Shown here one piece after another: positions 6,297 to 14,425 of a stretch of 20,048 nucleotides of DNA. Under the pieces are notes generated by a model. The model saw only the letters and a list, made by a program, of their open reading frames with translations. It ran no database searches and was not told the origin of the DNA. Numbering within the stretch: the first letter of the stretch is position 1; each line of letters opens with the position of its first letter. A program made the translations under genes and the position numbers. Origin of the DNA: UBA9732 sp045116915 (GTDB taxonomy: Bacteria; Spirochaetota; Spirochaetia; Sphaerochaetales; Sphaerochaetaceae); NCBI GenBank assembly GCA_045116915.1, contig JBGUMQ010000010.1, positions 1-20,048 on the forward strand, read 5' to 3'.

Positions 6297-8261
6297 TCAC
6301 ATGAGGTCCACGGGATCCACATCGATGTCCATCATCACGTTGTGCGGGATCCTGATGTCGGAGGCGACCCTCGCCACCGCATTGAGCATCCCGGCAGGGG
6401 CCGATGCCCTGAGCAGTATCTGGAACCTGTAGTTCTCGCGGATCTTCTCTATGGGGCATTCGTTCTCCCCGTAGACCTGGGTGTCGCGCACCTCGCTCCT
6501 GAGACGTCTCGCCAGTTCGGATGCGAATGTCCTGGCATCACGTGCCGACGGCGACCTCACCACTATGTTCACCATCCTGGAGAACGGAGGGAACCCTGTC
6601 TCCCTCCTTATGGCCAGCTCCTGGTCGAAGAACCCCTCCACATCCCCCTTCACGGCGAACGTTATGGCCGGGTTGTCCTTCATCCTGGTCTGCACCACGA
6701 CCTCCCCTTCCGAGTCGGCCCTTCCGGAGCGGCCGGACACCTGCACTATGAGGTCGAACGTCCTCTCCTCCGCCCTGAAATCCGGGATCAGCAGCCCGCT
6801 GTCGGCCATGATTATCCCGACAAGCCTTACGTTGGGGAAATTCAGACCCTTGGCGACCATCTGGGTTCCCAGCAGGATGTGGATGTTACCCGCCCTGAAC
6901 TCGTCCAGTGTCTTCTGTATTGTGCCGCGGTCGCCCGAGACGGTGTCCGTATCCAGCCTCGCCACCCTGTACAGGGGGAAAAGCCGCTGCAGTTCCTGCT
7001 CCACCTGCTCGGTCCCGAAACCCGAATACATCACATCCATGGAGCCGCACTCGGGACAGACCGATACCGGACGCTGCACGTGGCCGCAGTAGTGGCACTG
7101 GAGGATGTTCTTCCTCTTGTGGTACGTCATGGCGACATCGCAGTGCGGACACTTGAGCTCATAGCCGCAGCTGCGGCAGTGGAAGTAGTAGCTGTAGCCG
7201 CGCCTGTTCAGGAAAAGGATTACCTGACGGCCGTCCGCCAGGGTCCTGAGCATCTTCTCCCTGAGGGTGGAGCTGAACATGCCCTCCTCTTTTGTCATGT
7301 CCACTATGTGCACGGCCGGCATGCTTCCGCCGCCGACACGGCTTCTGAGGTCTATCCTGACCATCCTGGACGGGTCCTTCATCAGGTGCCAGGCCTCCAG
7401 GCTGGGCGTGGCGCTTCCCATCAGGAGCTTGCCGTTGCAGTCCCGGATGCGCTTCTGGGCCACCTGGCGGGCATGGTAGCGCGGATTGCTGCCGCTCTTG
7501 TAAGAATTCTCGTGCTCCTCGTCGATTATTATCATCTTCAGATTCCGGAAAGGAGCGAAGACGGCGCTTCTTGCCCCGATTACAAGTCCGACTTCGGAAC
7601 GCATTATCCTGCGCCACTGGGCTATTCTCTGGGAATCCGTCATTCCCGAATGGAGTATCGCCACATTGTCGTGGAAGCGTTTGGCAACCTGGAGGGCAAG
7701 CTGATGCGTGAGCGTGATCTCGGGGACCAGGTATATCACCTGTCCGCCCTGCGCTATCACCTGCTCGGCGCAGCGCAGGAAGACCTCGGTCTTTCCGGAT
7801 CCCGTGACGCCGAACACATAGAACATCTGCCTGTCGGACTCCATGACGGTCCTGACCGCGTTCTCCTGCTCCGAGGACAGCACGACATCCCTGCGCGGCA
7901 TGGCTTCGTCTGCGTCGAGGCCTCCGAACGCGGTGTCGCGCCTGCCTCCGGGGATCATGGTGTCCAGGACCTCGCCGCGGCTGGAGAAATAGAACTTCTC
8001 CATCCAGAGCGCCAGCTTGTAGTCGGAGCTGTCGAAAAGCGGCTCCTTGTCCACCACCTTCGTTATGGCCTTGATCTCGAAACCGCCTGCGGGCCTCTCG
8101 TCGGAAACGGACACGACATAACCCTGTATCTGCTTGCGGCGCGTTCCGAAGGGCACGCTGACCCTGACTCCGGGGACGACCTCCATGGAATCGGAATCGA
8201 AGCTGTATGTGAACTCAGTCTTCAGAGGGACGGGAACGGCGACCTGGGCGTAACGGACCAT
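6297..8261 (-). CDS. priA: Primosomal protein N' (replication restart helicase PriA)
   Basis: An ATP-dependent 3'-5' DNA helicase that recognises stalled or repaired forks and reloads the replicative helicase. At 654 residues it is within the family's range. The N-terminal fork-binding domain opens VRYAQVAVPVPLKTEFTYS. Walker A is GVTGSGKT (151-158), the DEAH-type Walker B is IIDEEHENS (245-253), and motif III is GSATPSLEA (282-290). Eight zinc-binding cysteines are at 362, 365, 371, 374, 389, 392, 402 and 405. The late helicase motifs include TQMVAKGLNFPNV and QVSGRSGR. An open frame extends upstream of 8261, but the ATG at 8261 gives the correct N-terminus and overlaps the glycosylase stop as TGATG. 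It is the last gene of the cdaA operon. The call is secure. Confidence 0.97.
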   Translation of the reverse strand: MVRYAQVAVPVPLKTEFTYSFDSDSMEVVPGVRVSVPFGTRRKQIQGYVVSVSDERPAGGFEIKAITKVVDKEPLFDSSDYKLALWMEKFYFSSRGEVLDTMIPGGRRDTAFGGLDADEAMPRRDVVLSSEQENAVRTVMESDRQMFYVFGVTGSGKTEVFLRCAEQVIAQGGQVIYLVPEITLTHQLALQVAKRFHDNVAILHSGMTDSQRIAQWRRIMRSEVGLVIGARSAVFAPFRNLKMIIIDEEHENSYKSGSNPRYHARQVAQKRIRDCNGKLLMGSATPSLEAWHLMKDPSRMVRIDLRSRVGGGSMPAVHIVDMTKEEGMFSSTLREKMLRTLADGRQVILFLNRRGYSYYFHCRSCGYELKCPHCDVAMTYHKRKNILQCHYCGHVQRPVSVCPECGSMDVMYSGFGTEQVEQELQRLFPLYRVARLDTDTVSGDRGTIQKTLDEFRAGNIHILLGTQMVAKGLNFPNVRLVGIIMADSGLLIPDFRAEERTFDLIVQVSGRSGRADSEGEVVVQTRMKDNPAITFAVKGDVEGFFDQELAIRRETGFPPFSRMVNIVVRSPSARDARTFASELARRLRSEVRDTQVYGENECPIEKIRENYRFQILLRASAPAGMLNAVARVASDIRIPHNVMMDIDVDPVDLM

Positions 8262-9070
8262 CAGCCGTTGCCGCCTGTCTGCAGTCCCAGGTAACGGGCC
8301 AGTTTCTTGAGGTCGTCCCAGACCGGACGCTTGAGGGAAAGGTCCCTCAGGACCGCGGCCGGATGGTATGTGCACATCATCGGGATGCCGTCGTAGAAGA
8401 AGAACCTCCCGCGCAGCGCACCCATCGTGGCATCGGGCTGACCGGTCATCAGGGTCGATGCCGGCTTGCCCAGACAGAGTATCGCCTGGGGGTTCACCAG
8501 CTGTATCTGCCTTCTGAGATACGCGTTGCACGCGCTCTTCTCATCGGGATACGGGTCCCTGTTCTGCGGAGGACGGCATTTGACCGTGTTGGTTATGTAC
8601 ACGTTCGTCTCGCGTGAGAGCGATATGGCGGCAAGCCACCTGTCCAGGTACTGGCCGGCCTTGCCAACGAACGGAAGACCCTGTATGTCCTCGTTCTCGC
8701 CGGGACCCTCGCCGATCACCATGACCACGGGCCTGTCCTTGCACCCGGTTCCGAACACCACGTTCTTCCTTGTGGTGCACAGGCCGCACCTGCGGCAACC
8801 GGCAGAGTCGGCAAGAAGCGATGCATACGACATGTGGAGCCTTTCGTCCTCATCCGTGGCGGACGGTCCCGGTGCGGAAGCCGGTGCCTCCTCATGGATC
8901 GTTGCGGGTTTCTCATCCGGAATAAGGGCGGCGGCGGTTGCGCCGAAGTCGCGCTTCTCATGCGCGGCCCCGCTGAAATCCTGTTTCAGGACATCCATGA
9001 AGCTGTCCAGAAGACCGTCCGTGCGGCCGAGGGCGTCCGAAAGGGCTTTCCTTCTATCATCGGTCGACAT
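8261..9070 (-). CDS. Uracil-DNA glycosylase, family 4 (iron-sulfur type)
   Basis: Base-excision repair enzyme that removes uracil from DNA. The catalytic domain (about 85-262) shows the family 4 signatures: cluster ligands Cys92, Cys95, Cys165 and Cys181 (CRRCGLC, TVKCRPPQNRDP, CNAYL), the active-site GEGPGENEDIQGLPFVGKAG (120-139), and the C-terminal TYHPAAVLR (234-242). Residues 1-80 form a poorly conserved extension: a charged, possibly helical start followed by an Ala/Pro/Glu-rich linker (AAALIPDEKPATIHEEAPAS). Such extensions occur in family 4 enzymes annotated as phage polymerase-like proteins. GGGAGG at 9075-9080, inside the truA end, precedes the ATG; the gene overlaps truA by 14 bases and priA by one. 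Co-transcription with priA fits a DNA maintenance role. Confidence 0.94.
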   Translation of the reverse strand: MSTDDRRKALSDALGRTDGLLDSFMDVLKQDFSGAAHEKRDFGATAAALIPDEKPATIHEEAPASAPGPSATDEDERLHMSYASLLADSAGCRRCGLCTTRKNVVFGTGCKDRPVVMVIGEGPGENEDIQGLPFVGKAGQYLDRWLAAISLSRETNVYITNTVKCRPPQNRDPYPDEKSACNAYLRRQIQLVNPQAILCLGKPASTLMTGQPDATMGALRGRFFFYDGIPMMCTYHPAAVLRDLSLKRPVWDDLKKLARYLGLQTGGNG

Positions 9071-9920
9071 CTTTCCTCCCGTATCTCTCCTCGAACCACC
9101 GGTACTCCTCCGGGTCGTAGCTCACACGCCAGAGATAGAGTCCGTCCGACGGTGCTGTCCTGCCGGCAAGGATGCGTGTCCTGGACTCCAGCAGGACCCT
9201 GAACTCATCGGCCGTCCTGTTCTCAGCGCCATAATCCAGCATGGTGCCCATAAGAGAGCGCACCATGTGGTACAAAAACGCGTTGCCCGCAATCCTGAAG
9301 CACAGGAGCCTTGTCCCGTACATCGACTCATTCCATCCGAACTCGGCTTCATATATGTCTCTTACTTTGCTGGGACATATATCCTTGGAGCATGCGAAGG
9401 TCGTGAAGTCATGTGTCCCCACGATCTGCGCCGCATAGGAATTGAGCAGACCGATGTCCGGGAACTCCTTCAGGACGGTCACAAGGCCGTCCGTGAACGG
9501 GTCGTGCGGCTCACCGCACCTGCAGAAATACCTGTATTCACGCGCCATGGCGCTGTATCTGGCATGGAACGAGTTGTCCACATCCCAGCTGCGCCTGATC
9601 CTTATGCTGTACGGCAACCTGGCGTTCAGCCCCATGTGGAAGGCTTTGGCCGGGATGTCGCAGGTGTCGAACTCCACGTGCGCCACCTGTCCGTATGCGT
9701 GGACCCCGCTGTCCGTCCTTCCGCTTCCCACCACGTCGACGTTCCTGTCGCCTATCATCCGCACAACGGCATCGGTCAGCTCCTGCTGGACGGAGACGGC
9801 ATCCTTCTGGCGCTGCCATCCGTTGAAGTGCCTGCCGTCGTAGCTGAGCTCCAGCGCGACGCGCCGCCTGCCCTCCGGGGCGGAGAACACCGCCGGGCGC
9901 TTCCAGTCCTCGCGTGCCAT
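9057..9920 (-). CDS. truA: tRNA pseudouridine synthase A
   Basis: This enzyme converts uridines 38-40 of the tRNA anticodon stem-loop to pseudouridine. The protein is 287 residues. After a short extension (about 18 residues) the family begins RRVALELSYDGRHFNGWQRQ, and the catalytic Asp70 lies in GSGRTDSGVHAYGQ (65-78). Further matches are the HDFTTFACS segment and the C-terminal FRIAGNAFLYHMVR motif that closes the active site. The frame stays open upstream to 10031, but that part overlaps acpS and reads as low-complexity Arg/Pro sequence. The ATG at 9920, overlapping the acpS stop as TGATG, is therefore chosen. It ends 14 bases inside the glycosylase gene. Confidence 0.96.
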   Translation of the reverse strand: MAREDWKRPAVFSAPEGRRRVALELSYDGRHFNGWQRQKDAVSVQQELTDAVVRMIGDRNVDVVGSGRTDSGVHAYGQVAHVEFDTCDIPAKAFHMGLNARLPYSIRIRRSWDVDNSFHARYSAMAREYRYFCRCGEPHDPFTDGLVTVLKEFPDIGLLNSYAAQIVGTHDFTTFACSKDICPSKVRDIYEAEFGWNESMYGTRLLCFRIAGNAFLYHMVRSLMGTMLDYGAENRTADEFRVLLESRTRILAGRTAPSDGLYLWRVSYDPEEYRWFEERYGRKDVDR

Positions 9921-10303
9921 CACTCGTCTCCGGCGGACTCGAGGACCACCATGGCTATGGCAAGGGGCTGCTCGTGGGTCAGGCTCAGGTGTATGACGGC
10001 CCTGGGGGCGTTGTCCAGCGTGGTGCCGCACAGCGCCACGTACGGACGCCCGTCCTCCTCCTTGCGCGTGATGATCTCGTTCGGAACCACGACAGAGGAG
10101 AAACCCGTGCCGCGAGCCTTGGCATAGGCCTCCTTCACCGCGAAACGGGATGCCAGGAACTGCGCGCGCACATCCTCGTGGGCGTTCTCCAGCTCACGGT
10201 AGCGTTCGAGTTCCTCCGGGTTGAAGATCTTCTCCAGGACACGGCCCTGGAGCTTCTTCATCCGGTCTATGGATACAGCGTCTATACCCGTTCCCAATAT
10301 CAC
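9920..10303 (-). CDS. acpS: Holo-[acyl-carrier-protein] synthase
   Basis: Transfers 4'-phosphopantetheine from CoA to the acyl carrier protein, activating fatty acid synthesis. It is 127 residues, normal for a bacterial AcpS. The magnesium-binding Asp8 is in ILGTGIDAV and Glu58 in SRFAVKEAYAKA (52-63). The C-terminal VIHLSLTHEQPLAIA strand (about 103-117) completes the fold. The start is GTG, overlapping the stop of the YbbR-like gene as GTGA; the stop overlaps the truA ATG. Both junctions suggest translational coupling. Confidence 0.96.
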   Translation of the reverse strand: MILGTGIDAVSIDRMKKLQGRVLEKIFNPEELERYRELENAHEDVRAQFLASRFAVKEAYAKARGTGFSSVVVPNEIITRKEEDGRPYVALCGTTLDNAPRAVIHLSLTHEQPLAIAMVVLESAGDE

Positions 10304-10710
10304 GTGGACTCTCCGGAATAGGTGAAATAGACCTTCACCTGGGAAGGTTTCGTGTAGATGGAGATGACCGATGTGTCGATGTACTTCTCAAGCTCCCCTG
10401 TCTCTATCACCACCGGAGCGTAGTTCACGCCGTCGTGGTCGACGTTGGTGAAATCCGCGCTCACGGACATGCCCGACACGTCTATCATGTAGATCTGGTC
10501 CTCGGTGCCCTGTATCACAAGTTCCACCGTTGCCGGGATGTTGCTCTCGGCGGTGTAGTCCTGCGGAAGCGTGACGGTCAGGGGCAGCGTCATGGTCCTG
10601 GAGGTCTCTATGGAGTAGACGAGGACGAAATAGACCAGCACGGCCAGAAGGAAGCATATGATCTTGATCTGCCAGTTGTAGAAGACCTTCTGAAAGAACT
10701 TACTGCGCAT
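10300..10710 (-). CDS. YbbR-like (CdaR-like) membrane-anchored protein, short form
   Basis: A 136-residue protein with an N-terminal amphipathic/basic segment (MRSKFFQKVFYNWQIK), one transmembrane helix (about 16-33) and a beta-rich extracytoplasmic domain. The opening 'F..NW..KI.....A...Y..V' and the TLPLTVTLPQDYTAE stretch are typical of YbbR domains. In Firmicutes the YbbR protein CdaR binds and modulates the diadenylate cyclase CdaA, and the genes are adjacent there as here. CdaR usually has three or four YbbR repeats; this one has room for only one, possibly one and a partial second (about 40-133). It overlaps the end of cdaA by 11 bases and acpS by 4. A regulatory partnership with CdaA is inferred from position and family. 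Confidence 0.8.
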   Translation of the reverse strand: MRSKFFQKVFYNWQIKIICFLLAVLVYFVLVYSIETSRTMTLPLTVTLPQDYTAESNIPATVELVIQGTEDQIYMIDVSGMSVSADFTNVDHDGVNYAPVVIETGELEKYIDTSVISIYTKPSQVKVYFTYSGEST

Positions 10711-11503
10711 CGTTTCTTCCCTCCTCGCCCGTCGACATCCTGATGTCGGTGTAGTTGAACAGCGACAGCAGCATGCCCTTTATCTCGTCATGCGAAAGGT
10801 CGTAGTAGAGGTTGCCGTTGCATGCCAGGGATATGGCTCCGGTCTCCTCCGATACGACGATGATGGCGGCATCGGATTCCTCCGCCATGCCGAGTGCGGC
10901 GCGGTGCCTGGTTCCGAAACTTGCGCGGATGTCCGTCTGGCCCGAAAGCGGGAGGTAGCATCCGGCCGCGATGATCTTGGGACCCTGGATTATCATGGCG
11001 CCGTCGTGGAGCGGAGTGTCGTGGTCGAACACGGTGACTATCAGCGCGCTGGAGATGTCCGCGTTCATCTTGGTGCCGCTGTCGATGATGTTCTTCAGCG
11101 CCAGCTTGCGGGGGAACACAATCAGGGCTCCGCGCTTGGACTGGACTAGGCGCTGGCATGCGCTGAGGATCGTCTCTATCTGTTCGGACGATGCCTGCAC
11201 GCCACCGAGCCTGAACAGCCTGTTGCGTCTGCTTGCTCCGGGAGTGAACGTCCTTCGCAGCTCCGGCTGGTAGATGCACAGCAGCGCCACGGCCCCGGGG
11301 ACCGCGCAGATGCGCAGCAGCTTCTCCATCACGGTCAGTCCCGCAAGCCGGCAGACCATGTACAGGAAGCCGAAGACCAGGACCGACCTGGTCAGCCTTG
11401 TGGCCCTGTTCTGGGCAAGGGCGACATAGAAATTGTAGAAGAAGAACGTGAGCATCAGTATCTGCACCACGACCCTGATCCAGTCAACGGTGGTAACCGG
11501 CAT
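10700..11503 (-). CDS. cdaA: Diadenylate cyclase, CdaA type
   Basis: Makes the second messenger cyclic di-AMP from two ATP; c-di-AMP typically controls potassium and osmolyte transport and envelope homeostasis. The 267-residue protein has a three-helix N-terminal membrane region (about 8-28, 38-55, 58-78), a short linker (YQPELRRTF, 78-86) and the DisA_N catalytic domain (about 90-245). Both catalytic motifs are intact: LHDGAMII (165-172) and GTRHRAALGM (197-206). Length and layout match CdaA rather than DisA or CdaS. GGAGGGG lies five bases before the ATG. It is the first gene of the operon with the YbbR-like gene, acpS, truA, the glycosylase and priA, behind a TATAAT -10 box. The call is secure. 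Confidence 0.96.
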   Translation of the reverse strand: MPVTTVDWIRVVVQILMLTFFFYNFYVALAQNRATRLTRSVLVFGFLYMVCRLAGLTVMEKLLRICAVPGAVALLCIYQPELRRTFTPGASRRNRLFRLGGVQASSEQIETILSACQRLVQSKRGALIVFPRKLALKNIIDSGTKMNADISSALIVTVFDHDTPLHDGAMIIQGPKIIAAGCYLPLSGQTDIRASFGTRHRAALGMAEESDAAIIVVSEETGAISLACNGNLYYDLSHDEIKGMLLSLFNYTDIRMSTGEEGRNDAQ

Positions 11504-11533
11504 TGAATCCCCTCCGAGCGTGAATTACTGCAA

Positions 11534-11562
11534 ATTATAATCCAATATACTTCAGATAGGAA
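11534..11562 (-). promoter_or_regulatory. Predicted promoter of the cdaA operon
   Basis: A perfect TATAAT (11539-11534 on the minus strand) lies 17 bases from a weak -35 TTCCTA (11562-11557) that overlaps the last codons of the M16C gene. The predicted leader is about 24 bases and contains GGAGGGG (11515-11509). Confidence 0.5.
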
Positions 11563-14425
11563 GAGCCATGAGCCTGAGCGGCCGCGGTTTTTCATCCCGG
11601 CCGGACATCATGTCGGACCCGCACACGACGAGGCAGCTCTGCCCCTTGCGCGCGTCCTCCAGGATCTCCGACGCCACGGCACAAAGGTCATCCGCGGTCA
11701 TGGAGAGAAGCAGCTTGCGCCGCCTGAGATAGCGTCTGTACGAGGACCCCGAAAGCACGCTCCTGAAGGCCTCGGCGCTCTTCGTCTGGGGCGAAAGCGG
11801 CCTCAGCTCCCTGCCCAGGATCGACACCACCGCGTAGGCGACCTCCTGCTCCGGGATCTCCTGCGAGAGGGATTCGAGGAACACGTCCAGCGTCCCGGAT
11901 ATCCTGGGGTCGCGGTACGACGAGAACACGAAAAGCCCCTCCATCCTGTCCACGTGGCTCTCCACCCCGTACGCCCCGTTGACACCCCTGACAACCGACC
12001 ACAGATAGCCGGACGAAAGCACCGATGAAAGCAAGGTCGATGCCACGATGCTCCGCTCGTCATCCTTTGTAAGCCGTACTGTCAAAGCATTGAACGCAGG
12101 CCCGGACGGAACGGTGTAGACGACAGGTCTCTCCATCGTCCCCCGCTGCGGAAGAACGGCGTTCCTGTAAAAGTCAGAACTCCTTACAAACTTCCCGACC
12201 TCGAACCTATCTGCAAACGAGGAAACGGTTTGCATGAGTCTTTCCTCAGGAGCATCGCTGCCGGTGTGGATCTTCATCGCACGCTGTGTGAACACCTTGC
12301 GCCAGAGCTTCGTAAGCCGTCCGGACAAACCCTCCATCGGGACCCTTCCCTCGTCAAGGTCCCTGCGCAGCTGCACAAGATACAGCCACAGCGAGGTGCC
12401 GACGTTCAGCTCGCTCTCCAATGCGGAGGCGGAGTACACGCTGGAGGCTCCCAGCACGGCGTACGAGTTCCCGCTGTACGTGTAGCCGCTCTCGAACTCC
12501 GTTATCATGTCGGTCAGGGAGGCCCTGATCCTCGTCCCGTCGGACAGGTCGGGCTCTGTCAGGAGCTCCGCTATCAGGTCCATCGCGGCGGCGAAATCAT
12601 CCAGCAGCATCTTGGACCTGACCACGACATGGGACGTGGGTTCCAGGTGCACGTCCCTGCCGGCGTTGGGGAACATGAAGAAGCTTCCGGTCAGCATCTT
12701 GATCAGGGTGCTGACCTCCCTGAAGTCATGGCGTCTTGTACCGCACATCTGCATGGCGCGGATGAGCAGGGGCAGCAGCTTCTTCTCCTCCAGATCCAGG
12801 TGCCTGGTGTCGAAGGCGATGTTGAGGTAGACGATGCCGCGAGTGAAGACGCTGTATCCGTAGTACCGTGCCCCGCCGGCGAGCCGGGTACAACTGCTGC
12901 GGTATCTGGGGATCCTTCTCGGAAGGTCATCTATGGTGATCCTTCCGATCGTCGCCAGGGCCTCCTCGGAATCGGGCTCGCCGACGAACCGGTTGAAGGC
13001 CTCCTTCTCCTCTTGTGTCGGCAGGCTCCTGAGCTTGAGCTTATCATCCAGCATCTCCCTGAGCCTTTCGTCGTAGCGGTCGTCGGACTCCACGCACAGC
13101 AGGCTGCGCCTGGGGTTGTCCAGCAGGTTCCTCTGCATCCAGGACTCGAAATACCTTCCGCCGGCGACCTTCTCCTTGAGCCGTCTCAGCCTTGCCATTG
13201 AGGCGACTCCGTCCTCCGGCCTGCCTCCCCTGAGCCAGCACCTTGCGGCCTTCATGCATGTGAGGATCCCGAACGGGACACCGTCCCCCGGGATCTCCTG
13301 CTCCTTGAACTCCAGGCGCTTGATCGCGGCCTTGACTACATCGTCGGGAAGACCGTCCCTGACGTACGACCGTATCCGGTCCATGAAGAAAGCCTCTATG
13401 TCCTTCTCCTTCCCCTCGCGGGCATGGCTGAAGCCCACGGAGAACGTGAGGACAGGGCACTCCACATCAGTTCCGCTGAGCGGGTGCAGGTCCTCCCCCA
13501 GGTCCGATTCGATTATGGCGTTGTACAGCGGCGCACCGGGATTGCCCAGGAGCATGTCCACCAGCACCGATGCCGTCAGTATCTCCAGGGGGTCGTCACC
13601 AGGCACGGTGAGCCAGGAAAGCACGACGCTCCTGGAATCCCCTGCCGGACATGAAGCCTCCGAATAGATAGGCTTCAAATCTTTTTGCATATAGCTTTCC
13701 GATTTCGGAACGATTTTTTCACCCTTGTCCCGGCCTGTCAGATACCTCTCCTCGAGCTTGCCCAGATACTCCCGGGCATCCAGGTTCCCGGACAGGAAAA
13801 GCCTGCAGTTGGACGGGCTGTACCACTTCCTGTATCTGTCCAGATATTCCTCATAGGTCAGGTCTACTATGTGGTACGGGTCGCCTCCGGAGTCGTGCTC
13901 GCACGGCGTTCCCCTGAACAGATCGCGGTAGATGCATGCCTGGACTACGGAGTCCTCGGTACTCCGGGCACCGCACATCTCGTTGAACACAACCCCGTCG
14001 AAATGCCCGTCGATGTCCCTGACACCTTCCTGCATGAACGATTCCCTGCGCAGGAGAGGGTCGAACACGGCATCGGCATATATGTCGAACAGGATGTCGA
14101 AATCCTTCTTCAGCGGGGAGGCGAACGGATACATGGTCTTGTCCACGAACGTCATGGCGTTCAGGAACGTGTTGGGGCTGGACAGCAGGACCTGCGAGAA
14201 CGGGTCCTTCACGGGGAACCTGCGCGAACCGCACAGCACCGTATGCTCAAGTATGTGGGCCACGCCCTTGCTGTCCTCCGACGGTGTGTTGAACATGAAG
14301 CTGCAGCAGCACTCCTCGTCGTTGTTCCTTATGTGGAAGACCTCCATGCCCGTCACATCATGGACATAGAGATCCGCCACCCCGTTGTATTCGTCCATGG
14401 GAGTGGACCTGACCAGTTCAAACAT
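11552..14425 (-). CDS. M16C family zinc metallopeptidase (PreP/insulinase-like)
   Basis: A 957-residue, four-domain clamshell peptidase that degrades oligopeptides enclosed in its chamber. The inverted zinc motif HILEH (His57, Glu60, His61) follows NTPSEDSKGVA, and the distal zinc ligand is probably Glu148 in GVVFNEMCGA. The M16C-typical DSGGDPYHIVDLTYEEY (177-193) and the YSPSNCRLFLSGN segment follow, then the second domain, a linker helical region (about 450-530) and the two C-terminal domains. No signal peptide is seen, so it is probably cytosolic. Three consecutive cysteines (39-41) just before the active site are unusual. GAAGG precedes the ATG by six bases and the gene overlaps the lipoprotein gene by 8. 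It is the last gene of the pepT operon and would feed peptides to PepT. Confidence 0.94.
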   Translation of the reverse strand: MFELVRSTPMDEYNGVADLYVHDVTGMEVFHIRNNDEECCCSFMFNTPSEDSKGVAHILEHTVLCGSRRFPVKDPFSQVLLSSPNTFLNAMTFVDKTMYPFASPLKKDFDILFDIYADAVFDPLLRRESFMQEGVRDIDGHFDGVVFNEMCGARSTEDSVVQACIYRDLFRGTPCEHDSGGDPYHIVDLTYEEYLDRYRKWYSPSNCRLFLSGNLDAREYLGKLEERYLTGRDKGEKIVPKSESYMQKDLKPIYSEASCPAGDSRSVVLSWLTVPGDDPLEILTASVLVDMLLGNPGAPLYNAIIESDLGEDLHPLSGTDVECPVLTFSVGFSHAREGKEKDIEAFFMDRIRSYVRDGLPDDVVKAAIKRLEFKEQEIPGDGVPFGILTCMKAARCWLRGGRPEDGVASMARLRRLKEKVAGGRYFESWMQRNLLDNPRRSLLCVESDDRYDERLREMLDDKLKLRSLPTQEEKEAFNRFVGEPDSEEALATIGRITIDDLPRRIPRYRSSCTRLAGGARYYGYSVFTRGIVYLNIAFDTRHLDLEEKKLLPLLIRAMQMCGTRRHDFREVSTLIKMLTGSFFMFPNAGRDVHLEPTSHVVVRSKMLLDDFAAAMDLIAELLTEPDLSDGTRIRASLTDMITEFESGYTYSGNSYAVLGASSVYSASALESELNVGTSLWLYLVQLRRDLDEGRVPMEGLSGRLTKLWRKVFTQRAMKIHTGSDAPEERLMQTVSSFADRFEVGKFVRSSDFYRNAVLPQRGTMERPVVYTVPSGPAFNALTVRLTKDDERSIVASTLLSSVLSSGYLWSVVRGVNGAYGVESHVDRMEGLFVFSSYRDPRISGTLDVFLESLSQEIPEQEVAYAVVSILGRELRPLSPQTKSAEAFRSVLSGSSYRRYLRRRKLLLSMTADDLCAVASEILEDARKGQSCLVVCGSDMMSGRDEKPRPLRLMALPI

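Noticed and set aside
6287..6300. GTGAG-CAGA-CTCAC hairpin as priA terminator
   Set aside because: Only five base pairs, it overlaps the priA stop codon, and no T-run follows on the minus strand.
6342..8294. Long plus-strand open frame (650 codons) opposite priA
   Set aside because: It is a shadow of the G+C-rich third-position pattern of priA; it lacks family features and a start signal.
8262..8531. N-terminal extension of PriA (90 residues)
   Set aside because: The frame is open but overlaps the glycosylase gene entirely and shows no family similarity; the ATG at 8261 starts the normal PriA N-terminus.
9921..10031. N-terminal extension of TruA
   Set aside because: Antiparallel to nothing but fully inside acpS in another frame, Arg/Pro/His-rich, no ribosome binding site; the ATG at 9920 overlaps the acpS stop.
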